In this document: positions 41,514 through 50,371 of the stretch, piece by piece | Numbering within the stretch: the first letter of the stretch is position 1 | Layout: every line of letters begins with the position of its first letter | DNA from: Streptomyces beigongshangae | Lineage (GTDB): Bacteria; Actinomycetota; Actinomycetes; Streptomycetales; Streptomycetaceae | Assembly: GCF_019710745.1 (NCBI RefSeq) | Contig: NZ_JAHKJW010000045.1 | Coordinates: 3,449-67,448 of the forward strand | Reading direction: 5' to 3' | DNA: 64,000 bases | The notes under the pieces: generated by a model | The model's input: only the letters and a program-made list of their open reading frames with translations | The model's database searches: none | What the model was told of the DNA's origin: nothing | Position numbers and translations under genes: made by a program

Positions 41514-42515
41514 TCAGCGTGTGCCGCGCAGCCGGAGGAGGTACGTCGCGGTCAGTGCGACGGCACGGTCCCCGTCCTGCGACAGCTCCACGAGGGCACG
41601 CGACGCCGTCCGCCCCGGAACGGCGGCCAGCGCCTGGGTCAGCCGGCCGCGGGCGGCCGCTCCGGTGGTGTGGTGGGCCAGGCGGTCGACGAGACCGGTC
41701 GCGATCCGGTCCGCCGCCGCGGTGTCGTGCGCGAGCACGCCCAGCGCGTCCGCCGCGTCGGTGTCGTTCCTCCCCCGCACGATCATGTCGATGAGCGTCG
41801 GGAGCGCTGCGGCGACCCCGCGGGCCCCGAGTGCCAGGGCCGCGTGCCCGCGGACCGTGTCGTCGGGGCTCGCGAGGGCCGAGTGCAGCCGCGCGGCGGC
41901 CTCCTCGCCGGGCAGCTCGGCGAGGGACCGGACGGCACGTTCCCGCACCGCGGCCACGGGGGAGCCGAGGCCCGCCGACAGCAGTGCCGGGCCGCCGTCG
42001 CCCGATCGCGCCAGTGCCCATCGAAGGGCTCCGGCGACGTTCGGCTCCGTCTCGCCCAGTACCGCCTCGACCAGTGCCTCCACCGGCACCGCCGCCCCGG
42101 CCGAGGAAAGGGCGGCGCGCTGGCGCACGTCGGCGCTCTTCGAGCCCAGCGCCTGGAGGAGGGCCACGACGTGGAGCACGTCCTCCCAGCCGTCGGGGTC
42201 CACGGCGTCGATCCGGTGCAGCCGTGTCAGCAATTCGGTCTCGGCCGCGATCCGTTCGCGCGTCCGGCGCACGAGGTCGCCGACGAGCGCCGCGGGCGTG
42301 AACCCCGGGTCGTCGAGCGCCCGCCCGATCTCACGCAGCGACAGCCCCAGCGACCGCAGGCTCTCGATGTGGAAGATCCGCCGGATGTCGTCCCCGGAGT
42401 ACTCCCGGTAACCGGAGCCCGTACGGCCGCAGGGGCGTACCAGCCCGAGCGCCTCGTAGTGCCTGAGCATGCGGGCACTGACTCCGGACCGCCGCGCCAC
42501 CTCACCGATCAACAC
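41514..42515 (-). CDS. MerR-family regulator fused to HEAT repeats
   Basis: The 333-aa protein has a MerR winged helix at residues 1-70 (IGEVARRSGVSARMLRHYEALGLV) and a coiled-coil linker to about 100. Alternating helices rich in Ala/Leu at about 115-330 resemble HEAT repeats (AVRERAVRSLAELPGEEAAARL, then VRGHAALALGARGV). The fusion is uncommon. It starts (GTG) 3 nt after the stop of a stand-alone HEAT protein, so the pair is co-translated, and GGAGGG precedes the start. HEAT arrays bind proteins, so the signal may be a protein partner. Confidence 0.82.
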   Translation of the reverse strand: MLIGEVARRSGVSARMLRHYEALGLVRPCGRTGSGYREYSGDDIRRIFHIESLRSLGLSLREIGRALDDPGFTPAALVGDLVRRTRERIAAETELLTRLHRIDAVDPDGWEDVLHVVALLQALGSKSADVRQRAALSSAGAAVPVEALVEAVLGETEPNVAGALRWALARSGDGGPALLSAGLGSPVAAVRERAVRSLAELPGEEAAARLHSALASPDDTVRGHAALALGARGVAAALPTLIDMIVRGRNDTDAADALGVLAHDTAAADRIATGLVDRLAHHTTGAAARGRLTQALAAVPGRTASRALVELSQDGDRAVALTATYLLRLRGTR

Positions 42516-42518
42516 GCC

Positions 42519-43220
42519 CTATCGTCCCTCCTGACCGGAACCGCCGAGGGCCACGAAGCGCTTCGCCTCCTCGATCGCGAAGTCGAAGCCGGCGTCCGGG
42601 TCGCGCAGCAGCCGCCGGGTGGCGAGCGCGTGCGCCCGTACGCGCGGGTCGGTATCCGTCGTCGCGGTGCGCAGGGCCGGTGCGATCACCTCGCCCAGCG
42701 CGACCAGCGCCCGGCTGAGACTCAGCTGCGTCTCCCGCCCACCACGCCCGAACTGCGTCGCCAGCGCCGCGGCCAGCGCGGGCTCCTCTCCTTCCGGTAC
42801 GAGCACGACCGCGGCCCGCCAGGCGCTGCGGGCCACCTCGTCGTCGGCGTCGGACAGCACCGCCGGTGTGATCGCCGGCCATGCCCGCCGGTCCCCGATC
42901 TTCGACAGCGTGTGCAGCGCCTGACTCCGTGCCTGCGCACGCTCCGAGCGGACTTCGCGGACCAGCGCGGGGAGCGTCATGGACACCGGGTGACGGGTGA
43001 GTGCCCAGGTCAGCATGTCGCGGACGAAGAACTCGGGCTCGATCGCGCACCGCTCGACGAGCCGGCCGACGAAGCGTGGGTCGGGCGCCGTGCCGACCGC
43101 CAGGGCGGCCCGCAGCCGTACGGACGCGGTGTCGTGCTCCAGCCCTCGCAGCGCTCGTGCCGTGTCGGTGTCCGTACCCATGTCCGTACCCGTGCCCGTG
43201 CCCTGTCCCGTGACCGTCAT
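42519..43220 (-). CDS. HEAT-repeat domain protein
   Basis: This 233-aa soluble protein has paired helices with HEAT-like features (ARALRGLEHDTASVRLRAALAVG, DDEVARSAWRAAVVL, DPRVRAHALATRRLL). It begins with a Thr/Gly repeat (TGTGTDMGTDTDT). It lies just upstream of the MerR-HEAT gene, separated by 3 nt. The ATG at 43220 follows GAGGAGG. A dyad with MerR-like features lies 30 bp upstream, so autoregulation by the downstream MerR protein is likely. Partner unknown. Confidence 0.75.
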   Translation of the reverse strand: MTVTGQGTGTGTDMGTDTDTARALRGLEHDTASVRLRAALAVGTAPDPRFVGRLVERCAIEPEFFVRDMLTWALTRHPVSMTLPALVREVRSERAQARSQALHTLSKIGDRRAWPAITPAVLSDADDEVARSAWRAAVVLVPEGEEPALAAALATQFGRGGRETQLSLSRALVALGEVIAPALRTATTDTDPRVRAHALATRRLLRDPDAGFDFAIEEAKRFVALGGSGQEGR

Positions 43221-43249
43221 CGAGACCACCTCCTCGGCACGCAGTGAAG

Positions 43250-43270
43250 ACCCTGTCACGGTGTCAAGGT
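43250..43270. promoter_or_regulatory. MerR-like dyad upstream of the HEAT/MerR-HEAT operon
   Basis: A 21-bp imperfect dyad has arms ACCCTGTCAC (43250-43259) and GTGTCAAGGT (43261-43270), with 8 of 10 positions matching. On the minus strand it overlaps a -35 like TTGACC (plus-strand GGTCAA at 43269-43274). It probably serves the operon's own MerR protein. Confidence 0.55.
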
Positions 43271-43370
43271 CAAACGGAACCCGCGGTCACCGGGGCCGCG
43301 ACAAGGACACCGTCCGGGGTAAGGACCGGTGTCCGCCCGGGGATGCCTCGCCCCGCCCGTCGCGGAGAGC

Positions 43371-44099
43371 ATGTGGATCGTCCTCCAGGTCCTGGTCGGC
43401 TGGACCGCGGTGGCCGTCGCGCTGCTGCTGCCGCCGTGCGCGGCCCTGCGGGACCGGGCCCTGCGGAAACGTGCAGCCCCGACGGGCGGGTACCTGGCGG
43501 GTGACTGTCCGGCGGGCGACGGCCCGGCAGGGGACGGCCCGGCCCCGATCCGGCCGCCGGGCCGCTCGCGGACGTCCCCGTGGTGCCGGGCCGCCCTGGT
43601 CCTCACCACGGTCGCCGCCCTGCCGGCGGGCGCGGTCGTGCTCGTCGAGCACAGCCGTGTCGATCCGGCGTACCTGGCCGGCGTCGGCATCGGCGACCGG
43701 GGATGGGTCGACGGCGGGGACTTCCGCATGCGGCTGGCGCCCGGCTGGTACCGCGTCGGCGCCGCGGCGGACCGCGAGGCCGGACGGAAGGCCGTGGGGC
43801 GACGGCAGATGGGGCTGTACAAGCCGGGCTTCGGCCAACGCGCCAGGGTGTCGATCGGCCGCACCACGCGCTGGCCGATCGACGACGTGACCCCTTTGGT
43901 CCTGGCCGAGGGCGGACACCGCACGGAAATCGCCGGGGCACGGGCGCTGGTCCTGGACGTGCCGGGCAAGAACCTGCACATCGTCCTGATCGAGAGGGGC
44001 CGGGAGCAGCTGCGCCTCGTACTCACCGACCACCCGGCCAACCTGGCGGACACCACGCACAACCTGGACGTCATGCTGTCCACCTGGCGCTGGACGTGA
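43371..44099 (+). CDS. Hypothetical membrane protein
   Basis: This 242-aa protein has two predicted membrane helices, about residues 3-23 (LQVLVGWTAVAVALLLPP) and 75-96. They flank a Gly/Asp/Pro-rich loop with the repeat GDGPAGDGPA. The C-terminal 140 residues lie outside the helices and form a beta-rich domain (FRMRLAPGWYRVGAAADR). The ATG at 43371 follows GGAGA closely. No family recognised. It is divergent to the HEAT operon and co-directional with phospholipase C. Confidence 0.62.
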   Translation: MWIVLQVLVGWTAVAVALLLPPCAALRDRALRKRAAPTGGYLAGDCPAGDGPAGDGPAPIRPPGRSRTSPWCRAALVLTTVAALPAGAVVLVEHSRVDPAYLAGVGIGDRGWVDGGDFRMRLAPGWYRVGAAADREAGRKAVGRRQMGLYKPGFGQRARVSIGRTTRWPIDDVTPLVLAEGGHRTEIAGARALVLDVPGKNLHIVLIERGREQLRLVLTDHPANLADTTHNLDVMLSTWRWT

Positions 44100-44283
44100 G
44101 ACGGACCCCCGCCGGGCCTCGCCGGACCCCGCCCCTCGCGTACCGCCGCGCTTCACGCGGGGGCCACGCGGGCCTTCCGTGACGTTCGCTGCCCTTGGAA
44201 CACTCCTCTCACGCACGTTGCGGCATGCGCAGGTCCGTCCGTCAGTCGCATCCGTATCCGTCAGGACGAGAGGTCACCCAGTC

Positions 44284-46335
44284 ATGACCGAAGTGAATCG
44301 GCGCCGTTTCCTGCAGCTCGCGGGCGGTACCGCGGCGTTCACCGCGCTGTCGGAGAGCATCGCGAAGGCCGCCGCCATCCCCGCGGGTCACCGCCGCGGC
44401 ACCATCGAGGACGTCGAGCACGTCGTCGTCCTCATGCAGGAGAACCGGTCCTTCGACCACTACTTCGGCGCGCTCAGGGGTGTCCGTGGCTTCGGCGACC
44501 CGCACCCGGTCACGCTCGACAACGGAAAGTCCGTGTGGCACCAGTCGGACGGCACCAAGGACCTGCTGCCCTTCCACCCGGAGGCCGACGACCTCGGCAT
44601 GCAGTTCCTGGAGGGCCTGCCGCACAGCTGGCCCGACGGGCACGCCGCCTACAACGGGGGGAAGTACGACAAGTGGGTCCCCGCCAAGGGAGCCACGACC
44701 ATGGCGTACCTGACGCGCGAGGACATCCCGTTCCACTACGCGCTCGCCGACACCTTCACCGTGTGCGACGCCTACCACTGCTCGTTCATCGGCTCCACCG
44801 ACCCGAACCGCTACTACATGTGGACGGGTTTCACCGGCAACGACGGCAAGGGCGGCGGCCCCGTCCTCGGCAACGACGAACTCGGCTACGACTGGACGAC
44901 CTACCCCGAGCGCCTGGAGGAGGCCGGGATCTCCTGGAAGGTCTACCAGGACATCGGCAACGGTCTGGACGCGGCCGGTTCCTGGGGCTGGATAGCGGAC
45001 GCGTACCGCGGCAACTACGGCGACAACTCACTGCTCTACTTCAACAAGTACCGCAACGCCGAGCCCGGCGACCCGCTCCACGACAAGGCCCGCACCGGCA
45101 CCGACGCCCGCAAGGGCGAGGGCTACTTCGACCGGCTGCGGGCCGACGTCCTGGGCGGCACGCTGCCGCAGGTCTCCTGGATCGCCGCCCCCGAAGCCTT
45201 CTCCGAGCACTCCAACTGGCCCTCGAACTACGGCGCCTGGTACATCTCCCAGGTCCTGGAGGCGCTCACCGCGGACCCGGAGGTGTGGGCGAGGACGGCC
45301 CTGTTCATCACGTACGACGAGAACGACGGCTTCTTCGACCACCTGGTCCCGCCGCTGCCGCCGCGCTCCGCCGACCACGGCAGGTCCACCGTGGATGTCG
45401 GCCCGGACCTCTTCGCGGGCAGCGCGACCCACGTCGCCGGTCCGTACGGTCTGGGCCCGCGGGTGCCGATGCTCGTCGTCTCGCCCTGGAGCAAGGGCGG
45501 CTACGTCTGCTCCGAGACCCTCGACCACACCTCGATCATCCGGTTCCTGGAGCGTCGCTTCGGCGTCGAGGAGCCCAACATCTCGCCCTGGCGGCGGGCC
45601 GTCTGCGGTGACCTGACCTCCGCGTTCGACTTCTCCCGCAAGGACAGCAGGCCGGCCGGCCTCCCGGACACCGACGCGTACGAGCCGGCGGACAAGGACC
45701 GGCACCCGGACTACCGGCCGACCCCGCCCGCGCACCCGCGACTGCCCCGCCAGGAGCGCGGCCTGCGGCTCGCCCGCCCCCTCCGGTACGCCCCGTGGAT
45801 CGACGGCTCCGCCGACCCGGGGAACGGGAGGTTCACCCTGACCTTCGCCTCGGGCAAGAAGGCCGGCGCATCCTTCCACGTGACGTCCGGGAACCGCACC
45901 GACGGCCCCTGGACCTACACCACCGAGGCGGGGAAGACAGTCTCGGACACCTGGAACTCCGCGTACTCGAACGGCGCGTACGACCTGACCGTGCACGGGC
46001 CCAACGGGTTCCTGCGCGTCTTCAGGGGCCCGGGGAGGACGGCCGGACCCGAGGTCACCGCCCGCCACGCCGGGGACGACATCGAGCTGACCCTCACCAA
46101 CGGGGGCGCCCGCACGACGACCCTCGAACTCACCGACGGCTACGGAGGCAGGCCCAGGTCGTTCAAGGTACGGCCCGGCGCTACCGTGCGGCACACCGTG
46201 GACCTGCGGGCCGGCAGGCGCTGGTACGACCTCACCGTCAGGTCCGGCGCGGACGGCTCGTTCCTGCGCCGCTTCGCCGGGCACGTCGAGAACGGCCGGG
46301 CGGGCGTCAGCGACCCCGCCATCGCCACGGTCTAG
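44284..46335 (+). CDS. Tat-exported phospholipase C (phosphocholine-specific type)
   Basis: This 683-aa enzyme is exported by the Tat route (NRRRFLQL at residues 5-12, then a weakly hydrophobic stretch). The phosphoesterase domain begins at DVEHVVVLMQENRSFDHYFG (about 43-62), whose Glu-Asn bind metal, and includes ITYDENDGFFDH. Two C-terminal beta domains follow (about 510-680), as in PlcN/PlcC. It would hydrolyse phosphatidylcholine or related lipids outside the cell and supply phosphate or choline. No Pho box was identified. GAGAGG lies upstream. Confidence 0.9.
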   Translation: MTEVNRRRFLQLAGGTAAFTALSESIAKAAAIPAGHRRGTIEDVEHVVVLMQENRSFDHYFGALRGVRGFGDPHPVTLDNGKSVWHQSDGTKDLLPFHPEADDLGMQFLEGLPHSWPDGHAAYNGGKYDKWVPAKGATTMAYLTREDIPFHYALADTFTVCDAYHCSFIGSTDPNRYYMWTGFTGNDGKGGGPVLGNDELGYDWTTYPERLEEAGISWKVYQDIGNGLDAAGSWGWIADAYRGNYGDNSLLYFNKYRNAEPGDPLHDKARTGTDARKGEGYFDRLRADVLGGTLPQVSWIAAPEAFSEHSNWPSNYGAWYISQVLEALTADPEVWARTALFITYDENDGFFDHLVPPLPPRSADHGRSTVDVGPDLFAGSATHVAGPYGLGPRVPMLVVSPWSKGGYVCSETLDHTSIIRFLERRFGVEEPNISPWRRAVCGDLTSAFDFSRKDSRPAGLPDTDAYEPADKDRHPDYRPTPPAHPRLPRQERGLRLARPLRYAPWIDGSADPGNGRFTLTFASGKKAGASFHVTSGNRTDGPWTYTTEAGKTVSDTWNSAYSNGAYDLTVHGPNGFLRVFRGPGRTAGPEVTARHAGDDIELTLTNGGARTTTLELTDGYGGRPRSFKVRPGATVRHTVDLRAGRRWYDLTVRSGADGSFLRRFAGHVENGRAGVSDPAIATV

Positions 46336-46402
46336 CGCCGTCGCCACGGTCTGGACGGTCCGGTAAAGGCGCCGCGGGCTCCGGGCCGCCGGTCCGGTGC
46401 CG

Positions 46403-47437
46403 CTACAGGCGGGTGAGCCGGCAGTACCTGCGCTGCTCCGGCAGCAGCGGTTCGTACGCCGCCGGTACGGACGACTCCAGGGCGAGGACCGCCGCCACGG
46501 GGTGCTGCTCCCGCTCCACCGCCGAGGACACCGGCACCGGCACAGACGCCGGTGCCGGTGCCGGTGCGGGCACGTGGGCAGGCACCGGCACCGACGCAGC
46601 CACAGGCGCAGGCGCGACCGCAGGCGTGGAGCGTGACAGTGTCACCACGCCCCAGGCCGCGACCGCCGCGCCGGCCGCAGCGAGCAGCAGCCCCGGCGCC
46701 CCGCCCCGCAGCCGTTCGCCGAGCAGGGAGAGCCCGATCACCGCGGCGGCGATCGGATTGGCCAGCGTCACCAGGGCCAGCGGTGCGCCGAGCCCGCCCT
46801 TGTAGGCGACCTGAGAGAGCAGCAGCCCGCCCGCCGCGAAGGCCGCGACCAGCACGGCCACCAGGACCACCTGGCCGCTGAGCAGCGGACCCGAGCGATC
46901 CGTCGCGGCGACGGTGACGGTCTGGGTGAGCGCCGAGGCGACACCCGAGGCGAAGCCGGACGCGCTCGCGTGCCGGAGCCCGGGGCGCGTGCCCGGCCGG
47001 GCCAGCACCCCGATGAGGGCCGCGGTGGCGCCCGTCACCGCCAGCGCCTGCGGAACGCTCAGCACGCCGTCGGGGGCGGGCCCGGACGCCGTGACGAGTA
47101 CGGCACAGAGTCCGGCCAGCGTCAGCGCCGTACCGCGCCACTCGACCGCAGTGACCCGGCGCCCCGCGAGCCGTGCGCCCAGCGGCACCGCGGCGACCAG
47201 GGTGAGCGCGCCGAGGGGCTGGACGAGGGTCAGCGTTCCGTACTTGAGGGCGGCGACGTGCAGCAGCGCGGCCCCCGCGTTGAGCCCGACCGACCACCAC
47301 CAGGCACCGCGGCCCAGCAGGCTCAGCGTTCCGGCGTCCGTGGTGCGGGCCGCGAGCCGTTCCTGGGCCACCGCGGCGGCGGCGTACGCCACAGCGGAGA
47401 ACAGCGAGAGGACGACGGCGACGAGGGTGGCGCTCAT
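46403..47437 (-). CDS. EamA/DMT-family membrane permease
   Basis: This 344-aa integral membrane protein has about ten predicted helices with an internal duplication, as in DMT (EamA-like) exporters. The first half has GTLTLVQPLGALTLVAAVPLG and the second APLALVTLANPIAAAVIGLSLLGE. The last 75 residues are a cytoplasmic Pro/Val/Ala tail made of PVPA-type repeats, an unusual addition. Its ATG overlaps the stop of the upstream PAP2-type gene (ATGA). Substrate unknown. Confidence 0.83.
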   Translation of the reverse strand: MSATLVAVVLSLFSAVAYAAAAVAQERLAARTTDAGTLSLLGRGAWWWSVGLNAGAALLHVAALKYGTLTLVQPLGALTLVAAVPLGARLAGRRVTAVEWRGTALTLAGLCAVLVTASGPAPDGVLSVPQALAVTGATAALIGVLARPGTRPGLRHASASGFASGVASALTQTVTVAATDRSGPLLSGQVVLVAVLVAAFAAGGLLLSQVAYKGGLGAPLALVTLANPIAAAVIGLSLLGERLRGGAPGLLLAAAGAAVAAWGVVTLSRSTPAVAPAPVAASVPVPAHVPAPAPAPASVPVPVSSAVEREQHPVAAVLALESSVPAAYEPLLPEQRRYCRLTRL

Positions 47438-48279
47438 CGCCGGGCCCCCACGAGCTCGGGCACATCGGCATCGGCACCGGCACCGGTATCGGCGTCAGCG
47501 GCAGCACCGGCATCCGCGTCCGTCTTTTGGCTGCTGCTGCCGCTGGTCGCCGCCGTCCGACGGGGCGGGCGGACGACGGCGAGCGCGATGCCGAGGAGGG
47601 CGGCCGCCACGATCGCGTCGAGCCAGTAGTGGTTCGCCGTGCCGACGATCACCAGCAGCGTCCCCAGCGGATGCAGCAGCCACAGCCACCGCCACCGGGT
47701 CCGGGTCGCGGCGATCAGGCCGACCGCGACCATCAGGGCCCAGCCGAAGTGCAGCGACGGCATGGCGGCGAACTGGTTCGCGAGGGAGTCGCTCTCGGGG
47801 GAGGAGCCGTACACCGTGGGCCCGTACACCTGCCCGGTGTCCACCAGGCCCGTGGCGGTGAGCAGCCGCGGCGGCGCGAGCGGGAAAGTGAGATGGACCA
47901 CCAGGGCCGCGCCGGTGACCGCGGCGAGGACCCGGCGGGCCCACACGTAGTGCCCGGGACGCCGCAGGTACAGCCAGCCCAGGAAGGCCGCCGTGGCGGG
48001 GAAGTGGACGGTCGCGTAATAGGTGTTGGCGATCTGTACGAGGGTGTCGCCGTGCAGCGTCGCGGCCTGTACGGCGCCTTCGCCGGGCAGGTGCAGGAAC
48101 CGTTCGAGGTCCCACACGCGGTGGGCGTTGGCGAACGCCCCGGCGCTGTGGCCGGTGGCCAGCAGCCGGCCGAGTTTGTAGACGAGGAGGAGTCCCGCGA
48201 CGAGCAGGACCTCACGGACGAGGGGCGGCCGCGGCCTCGCGGCGGATCCCCTCGGTGCAGGCTCGGTTGGGAATTCCAT
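47434..48279 (-). CDS. PAP2-superfamily membrane phosphatase
   Basis: This 281-aa membrane protein has about six helices. The PAP2-type active-site elements are PPRLL (motif 1), MPSLHFGW (motif 2) and NHYWLDAIV (motif 3). These enzymes dephosphorylate lipid or isoprenoid phosphates, or transfer phospho-groups. The C-terminal tail carries Asp/Ala/Gly repeats. It is coupled by ATGA overlap to the EamA-like gene, and its promoter region is shared with a TetR gene. The pair may handle a lipid-linked or small phosphate metabolite. Confidence 0.85.
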   Translation of the reverse strand: MEFPTEPAPRGSAARPRPPLVREVLLVAGLLLVYKLGRLLATGHSAGAFANAHRVWDLERFLHLPGEGAVQAATLHGDTLVQIANTYYATVHFPATAAFLGWLYLRRPGHYVWARRVLAAVTGAALVVHLTFPLAPPRLLTATGLVDTGQVYGPTVYGSSPESDSLANQFAAMPSLHFGWALMVAVGLIAATRTRWRWLWLLHPLGTLLVIVGTANHYWLDAIVAAALLGIALAVVRPPRRTAATSGSSSQKTDADAGAAADADTGAGADADVPELVGARR

Positions 48280-48376
48280 CCCCCGGCCCCTTTGCTTGAC
48301 GGTCTGGGCGGTGCTGGTGCGTGGTGAGCCCAGGAGGGGATCCACTCAGGACGGGGGTGGGTCCGGTCCAAGGCTC

Positions 48377-48430
48377 ATCGATACGCCAGTGTACCGATAC
48401 GGGAGCGTTCCGGTACGCTTGCGTATCGAT
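48377..48430. promoter_or_regulatory. Nested inverted repeats, likely TetR operator
   Basis: The outer arms ATCGATACGC (48377-48386) and GCGTATCGAT (48421-48430) are perfectly complementary. Inner arms GTACCG (48391-48396) and CGGTAC (48411-48416) form a second dyad. CGATACG recurs inside. The array lies between the divergent PAP2-type and TetR genes and is the probable autoregulatory operator. Confidence 0.75.
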
Positions 48431-48521
48431 GGGTTGTCCGCCGGACCGGGAAATCCGTCGAGGACCATCCGGGGGGGCGCGGGCCCGCCGGGCGCCGCAG
48501 GGACGAGCGAGGAGAAGCGCC

Positions 48522-49145
48522 ATGACGTCGCAGGCAGCGGAGGGACCGGAGACGGTCGCCGCCTCGCGCCGCTCCAAGATCACGCCCGAGCGTGAGCAGG
48601 AGTTCTTCGACGCCGTGCTCGAACAGGTCCGCGAGTGCGGCTACGACGCCCTGACCATGGAGGGCGTCGCCGCGAGCACCCGGTGCAGCAAGTCCACGCT
48701 CTACCGGCAGTGGAAGACGAAGCCGCAGTTCGTGGCGGCGGCGCTGCGCGCCAACCACTGCCCCAAGTTCATCGGTATCGACACGGGTTCGCTCGCCGGG
48801 GACCTGCGCGCCGTCGCGCGTACGGCGGGCGAGCGGTCCGACGAGGACACCAGGCTCATGCAGGCGCTCGGGCAGTCCGTGATGCAGGACGAGGAACTGA
48901 AGCGCGCGCTGCGCGACGCCCTGGTGGAACCCGAACTCGACGCGCTGCGGGCGATGATCCGGCGCGCCGTCGGGCGGGGGGAGATCGCGGCGGACCATCC
49001 CGTACTGGAGTTCGTGCCGGCGCAGCTGCTCGGAGTGCTCCGCGTCCGTCCCTTCCTGGAGGGACGGCCGGCGGACGCGGAGTACCTCCTGCGCTATGTG
49101 GAGGTGGCCCTGCTGCCCGCCCTCGGGCTGTCCGGGTCGCCCTGA
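48522..49145 (+). CDS. TetR-family transcriptional regulator
   Basis: This 207-aa repressor has an N-terminal helix-turn-helix (about 30-62, with MEGVAASTRCSKSTLYRQW) and a ligand-binding helical C-terminal domain (TetR_C type). It is divergent to the PAP2/EamA operon across a region with nested inverted repeats, so it probably represses that operon and itself. The ATG at 48522 follows GGAGAAG. Confidence 0.88.
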   Translation: MTSQAAEGPETVAASRRSKITPEREQEFFDAVLEQVRECGYDALTMEGVAASTRCSKSTLYRQWKTKPQFVAAALRANHCPKFIGIDTGSLAGDLRAVARTAGERSDEDTRLMQALGQSVMQDEELKRALRDALVEPELDALRAMIRRAVGRGEIAADHPVLEFVPAQLLGVLRVRPFLEGRPADAEYLLRYVEVALLPALGLSGSP

Positions 49146-49226
49146 GACCCAGGCCGCCGTCCACGGGATGACCGGACGCCGGCCTGCTCGCGCCGCACCG
49201 TGGGGACGGGGGCGGCGCGCACCCCC

Positions 49227-49273
49227 CGGCCGGGTGGGGTTCCTCTTGAGCGGAGAGGCGCCCCACCCGGCCG
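49227..49273. terminator. Convergent hairpin terminator
   Basis: Arms CGGCCGGGTGGGG (49227-49239) and CCCCACCCGGCCG (49261-49273) are perfectly complementary over 13 bp. A 21-nt inner region itself contains CCTCT/AGAGG. The hairpin lies between the convergent TetR and DUF2510 genes. Confidence 0.72.
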
Positions 49274-49300
49274 ATCGGCTGCCACCCGGCCGATCGGCTG
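49263..49300. repeat. Tandem 19-nt duplication beside the hairpin
   Basis: The 19-nt unit CCACCCGGCCGATCGGCTG occurs twice without a gap (49263-49281 and 49282-49300). The right arm of the hairpin at 49227-49273 lies in the first copy, so the second copy offers an alternative arm. Confidence 0.85.
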
Positions 49301-49309
49301 CCGTACGTC

Positions 49310-50317
49310 CTACACGTCCTGGCCGTTGCCCCCGCCGCCGGCGGACTCCTTGATGCCCTTCGTGATCTCGTCGATCACGGACTGGCCCGGCCCGCCGGAC
49401 CCCACGTCGACGCCGAAGCGCACCACGACGAGCTGCTTGGCGTTGGCCGGTGCCGGGAAGACCAGCGACTCGACGTAGCCGTCGGCGCCCTTGCTCGTGA
49501 CCACCTTCCAGCGGACCGCGTGACCCTTCTGCCCGGCCACGGTGACCGCCTTGGAGAAGAGCTCGTCGTGCGAGGTGATCCCGCCGTAGCTCTTGCCGCC
49601 GTAGGACTCCTCGGCGTTCTTGGCGATGTCCTCCTCGGCGGCGGCCTCGGCGGTGGTGGCCTCGATCTCCAGGGCGAGGGCGGGGGCGGAGTACGCGCCG
49701 CCCTCGGTGCAGGTGGCCGAGGTGTCGCCGGGGCACTTGTAGGAGTCCCCGGACGTCACCTGGGCGCCCACCTGGACGGTCTCGCCGGTCCAGTCGTCGG
49801 GCACCGGGAGGCTGATGCCGTTGACGGGGTCGGCGGCGAAGCCCTCCTCGGTCTGCCGCGGCTGCGGGACCTCGCTCCCACCGCCGTCAGGGGCGCCGGG
49901 ACCGCCCTGGCCGCCCCCGTCCCGGCCGTCGCCCTCCTGTCCTCGCGGACCGCCCGGCTGCGTCGGCCCGGCGTCGCTCCGCGTGCCGCCGTCCGAACCG
50001 TCGCCGGCGGTCAGCGCGTACACACCGCCGCCGATGCCCGCGAGCACCGCGACGGCGGCGGCGACGGCTATCGCCGTGCGCGCCCTGCGCCGGGGCCCGC
50101 CCGGGTTCGCACCCGGATACGCACCCGGATACGCGCCCGGGTACGCGCCCGGATACGGGGCGCCCGGCGGATACGCCGGGGGACCCCATGCGGCGGCCGA
50201 CTCCGCGGGGCGGGTCCGGTCCGTCCATGTCCTGCCGTCCCACCAGCGCTGTGTGGCGGGACCGTCACTTTTCTGCCCGGGGTCGGGGTACCAGCCGGGA
50301 GGAGTCGCCTGCGTCAT
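49310..50317 (-). CDS. DUF2510 domain membrane protein
   Basis: This 335-aa protein has an N-terminal DUF2510 module (GWYPDPGQ ... QRWWDGRTWTDRT, residues 8-34) and a Pro/Tyr-rich repeat region (PGAY repeats, about 51-73). One membrane helix follows (about 80-104), then a long Gly/Asp-rich linker and an extracellular domain of about 170 residues with two Cys (KCPGDTSATC). DUF2510 proteins are common in Streptomyces, with unknown function. High Gly/Pro content suggests a flexible surface protein. Confidence 0.83.
   Translation of the reverse strand: MTQATPPGWYPDPGQKSDGPATQRWWDGRTWTDRTRPAESAAAWGPPAYPPGAPYPGAYPGAYPGAYPGANPGGPRRRARTAIAVAAAVAVLAGIGGGVYALTAGDGSDGGTRSDAGPTQPGGPRGQEGDGRDGGGQGGPGAPDGGGSEVPQPRQTEEGFAADPVNGISLPVPDDWTGETVQVGAQVTSGDSYKCPGDTSATCTEGGAYSAPALALEIEATTAEAAAEEDIAKNAEESYGGKSYGGITSHDELFSKAVTVAGQKGHAVRWKVVTSKGADGYVESLVFPAPANAKQLVVVRFGVDVGSGGPGQSVIDEITKGIKESAGGGGNGQDV
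50108..50155 (-). repeat. Four 12-bp repeats in the DUF2510 gene
   Basis: Four consecutive 12-nt units of the form CGCRCCCGGRTA (50108-50119, 50120-50131, 50132-50143, 50144-50155) encode the repeated PGAY motif. The period is a multiple of three, so slippage keeps the frame. Confidence 0.88.
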
Positions 50318-50371
50318 GGGTCCACCGTATGAGGCGCGGGTGAAAGCCGGATGAGAGGATCCCGATTCGGG

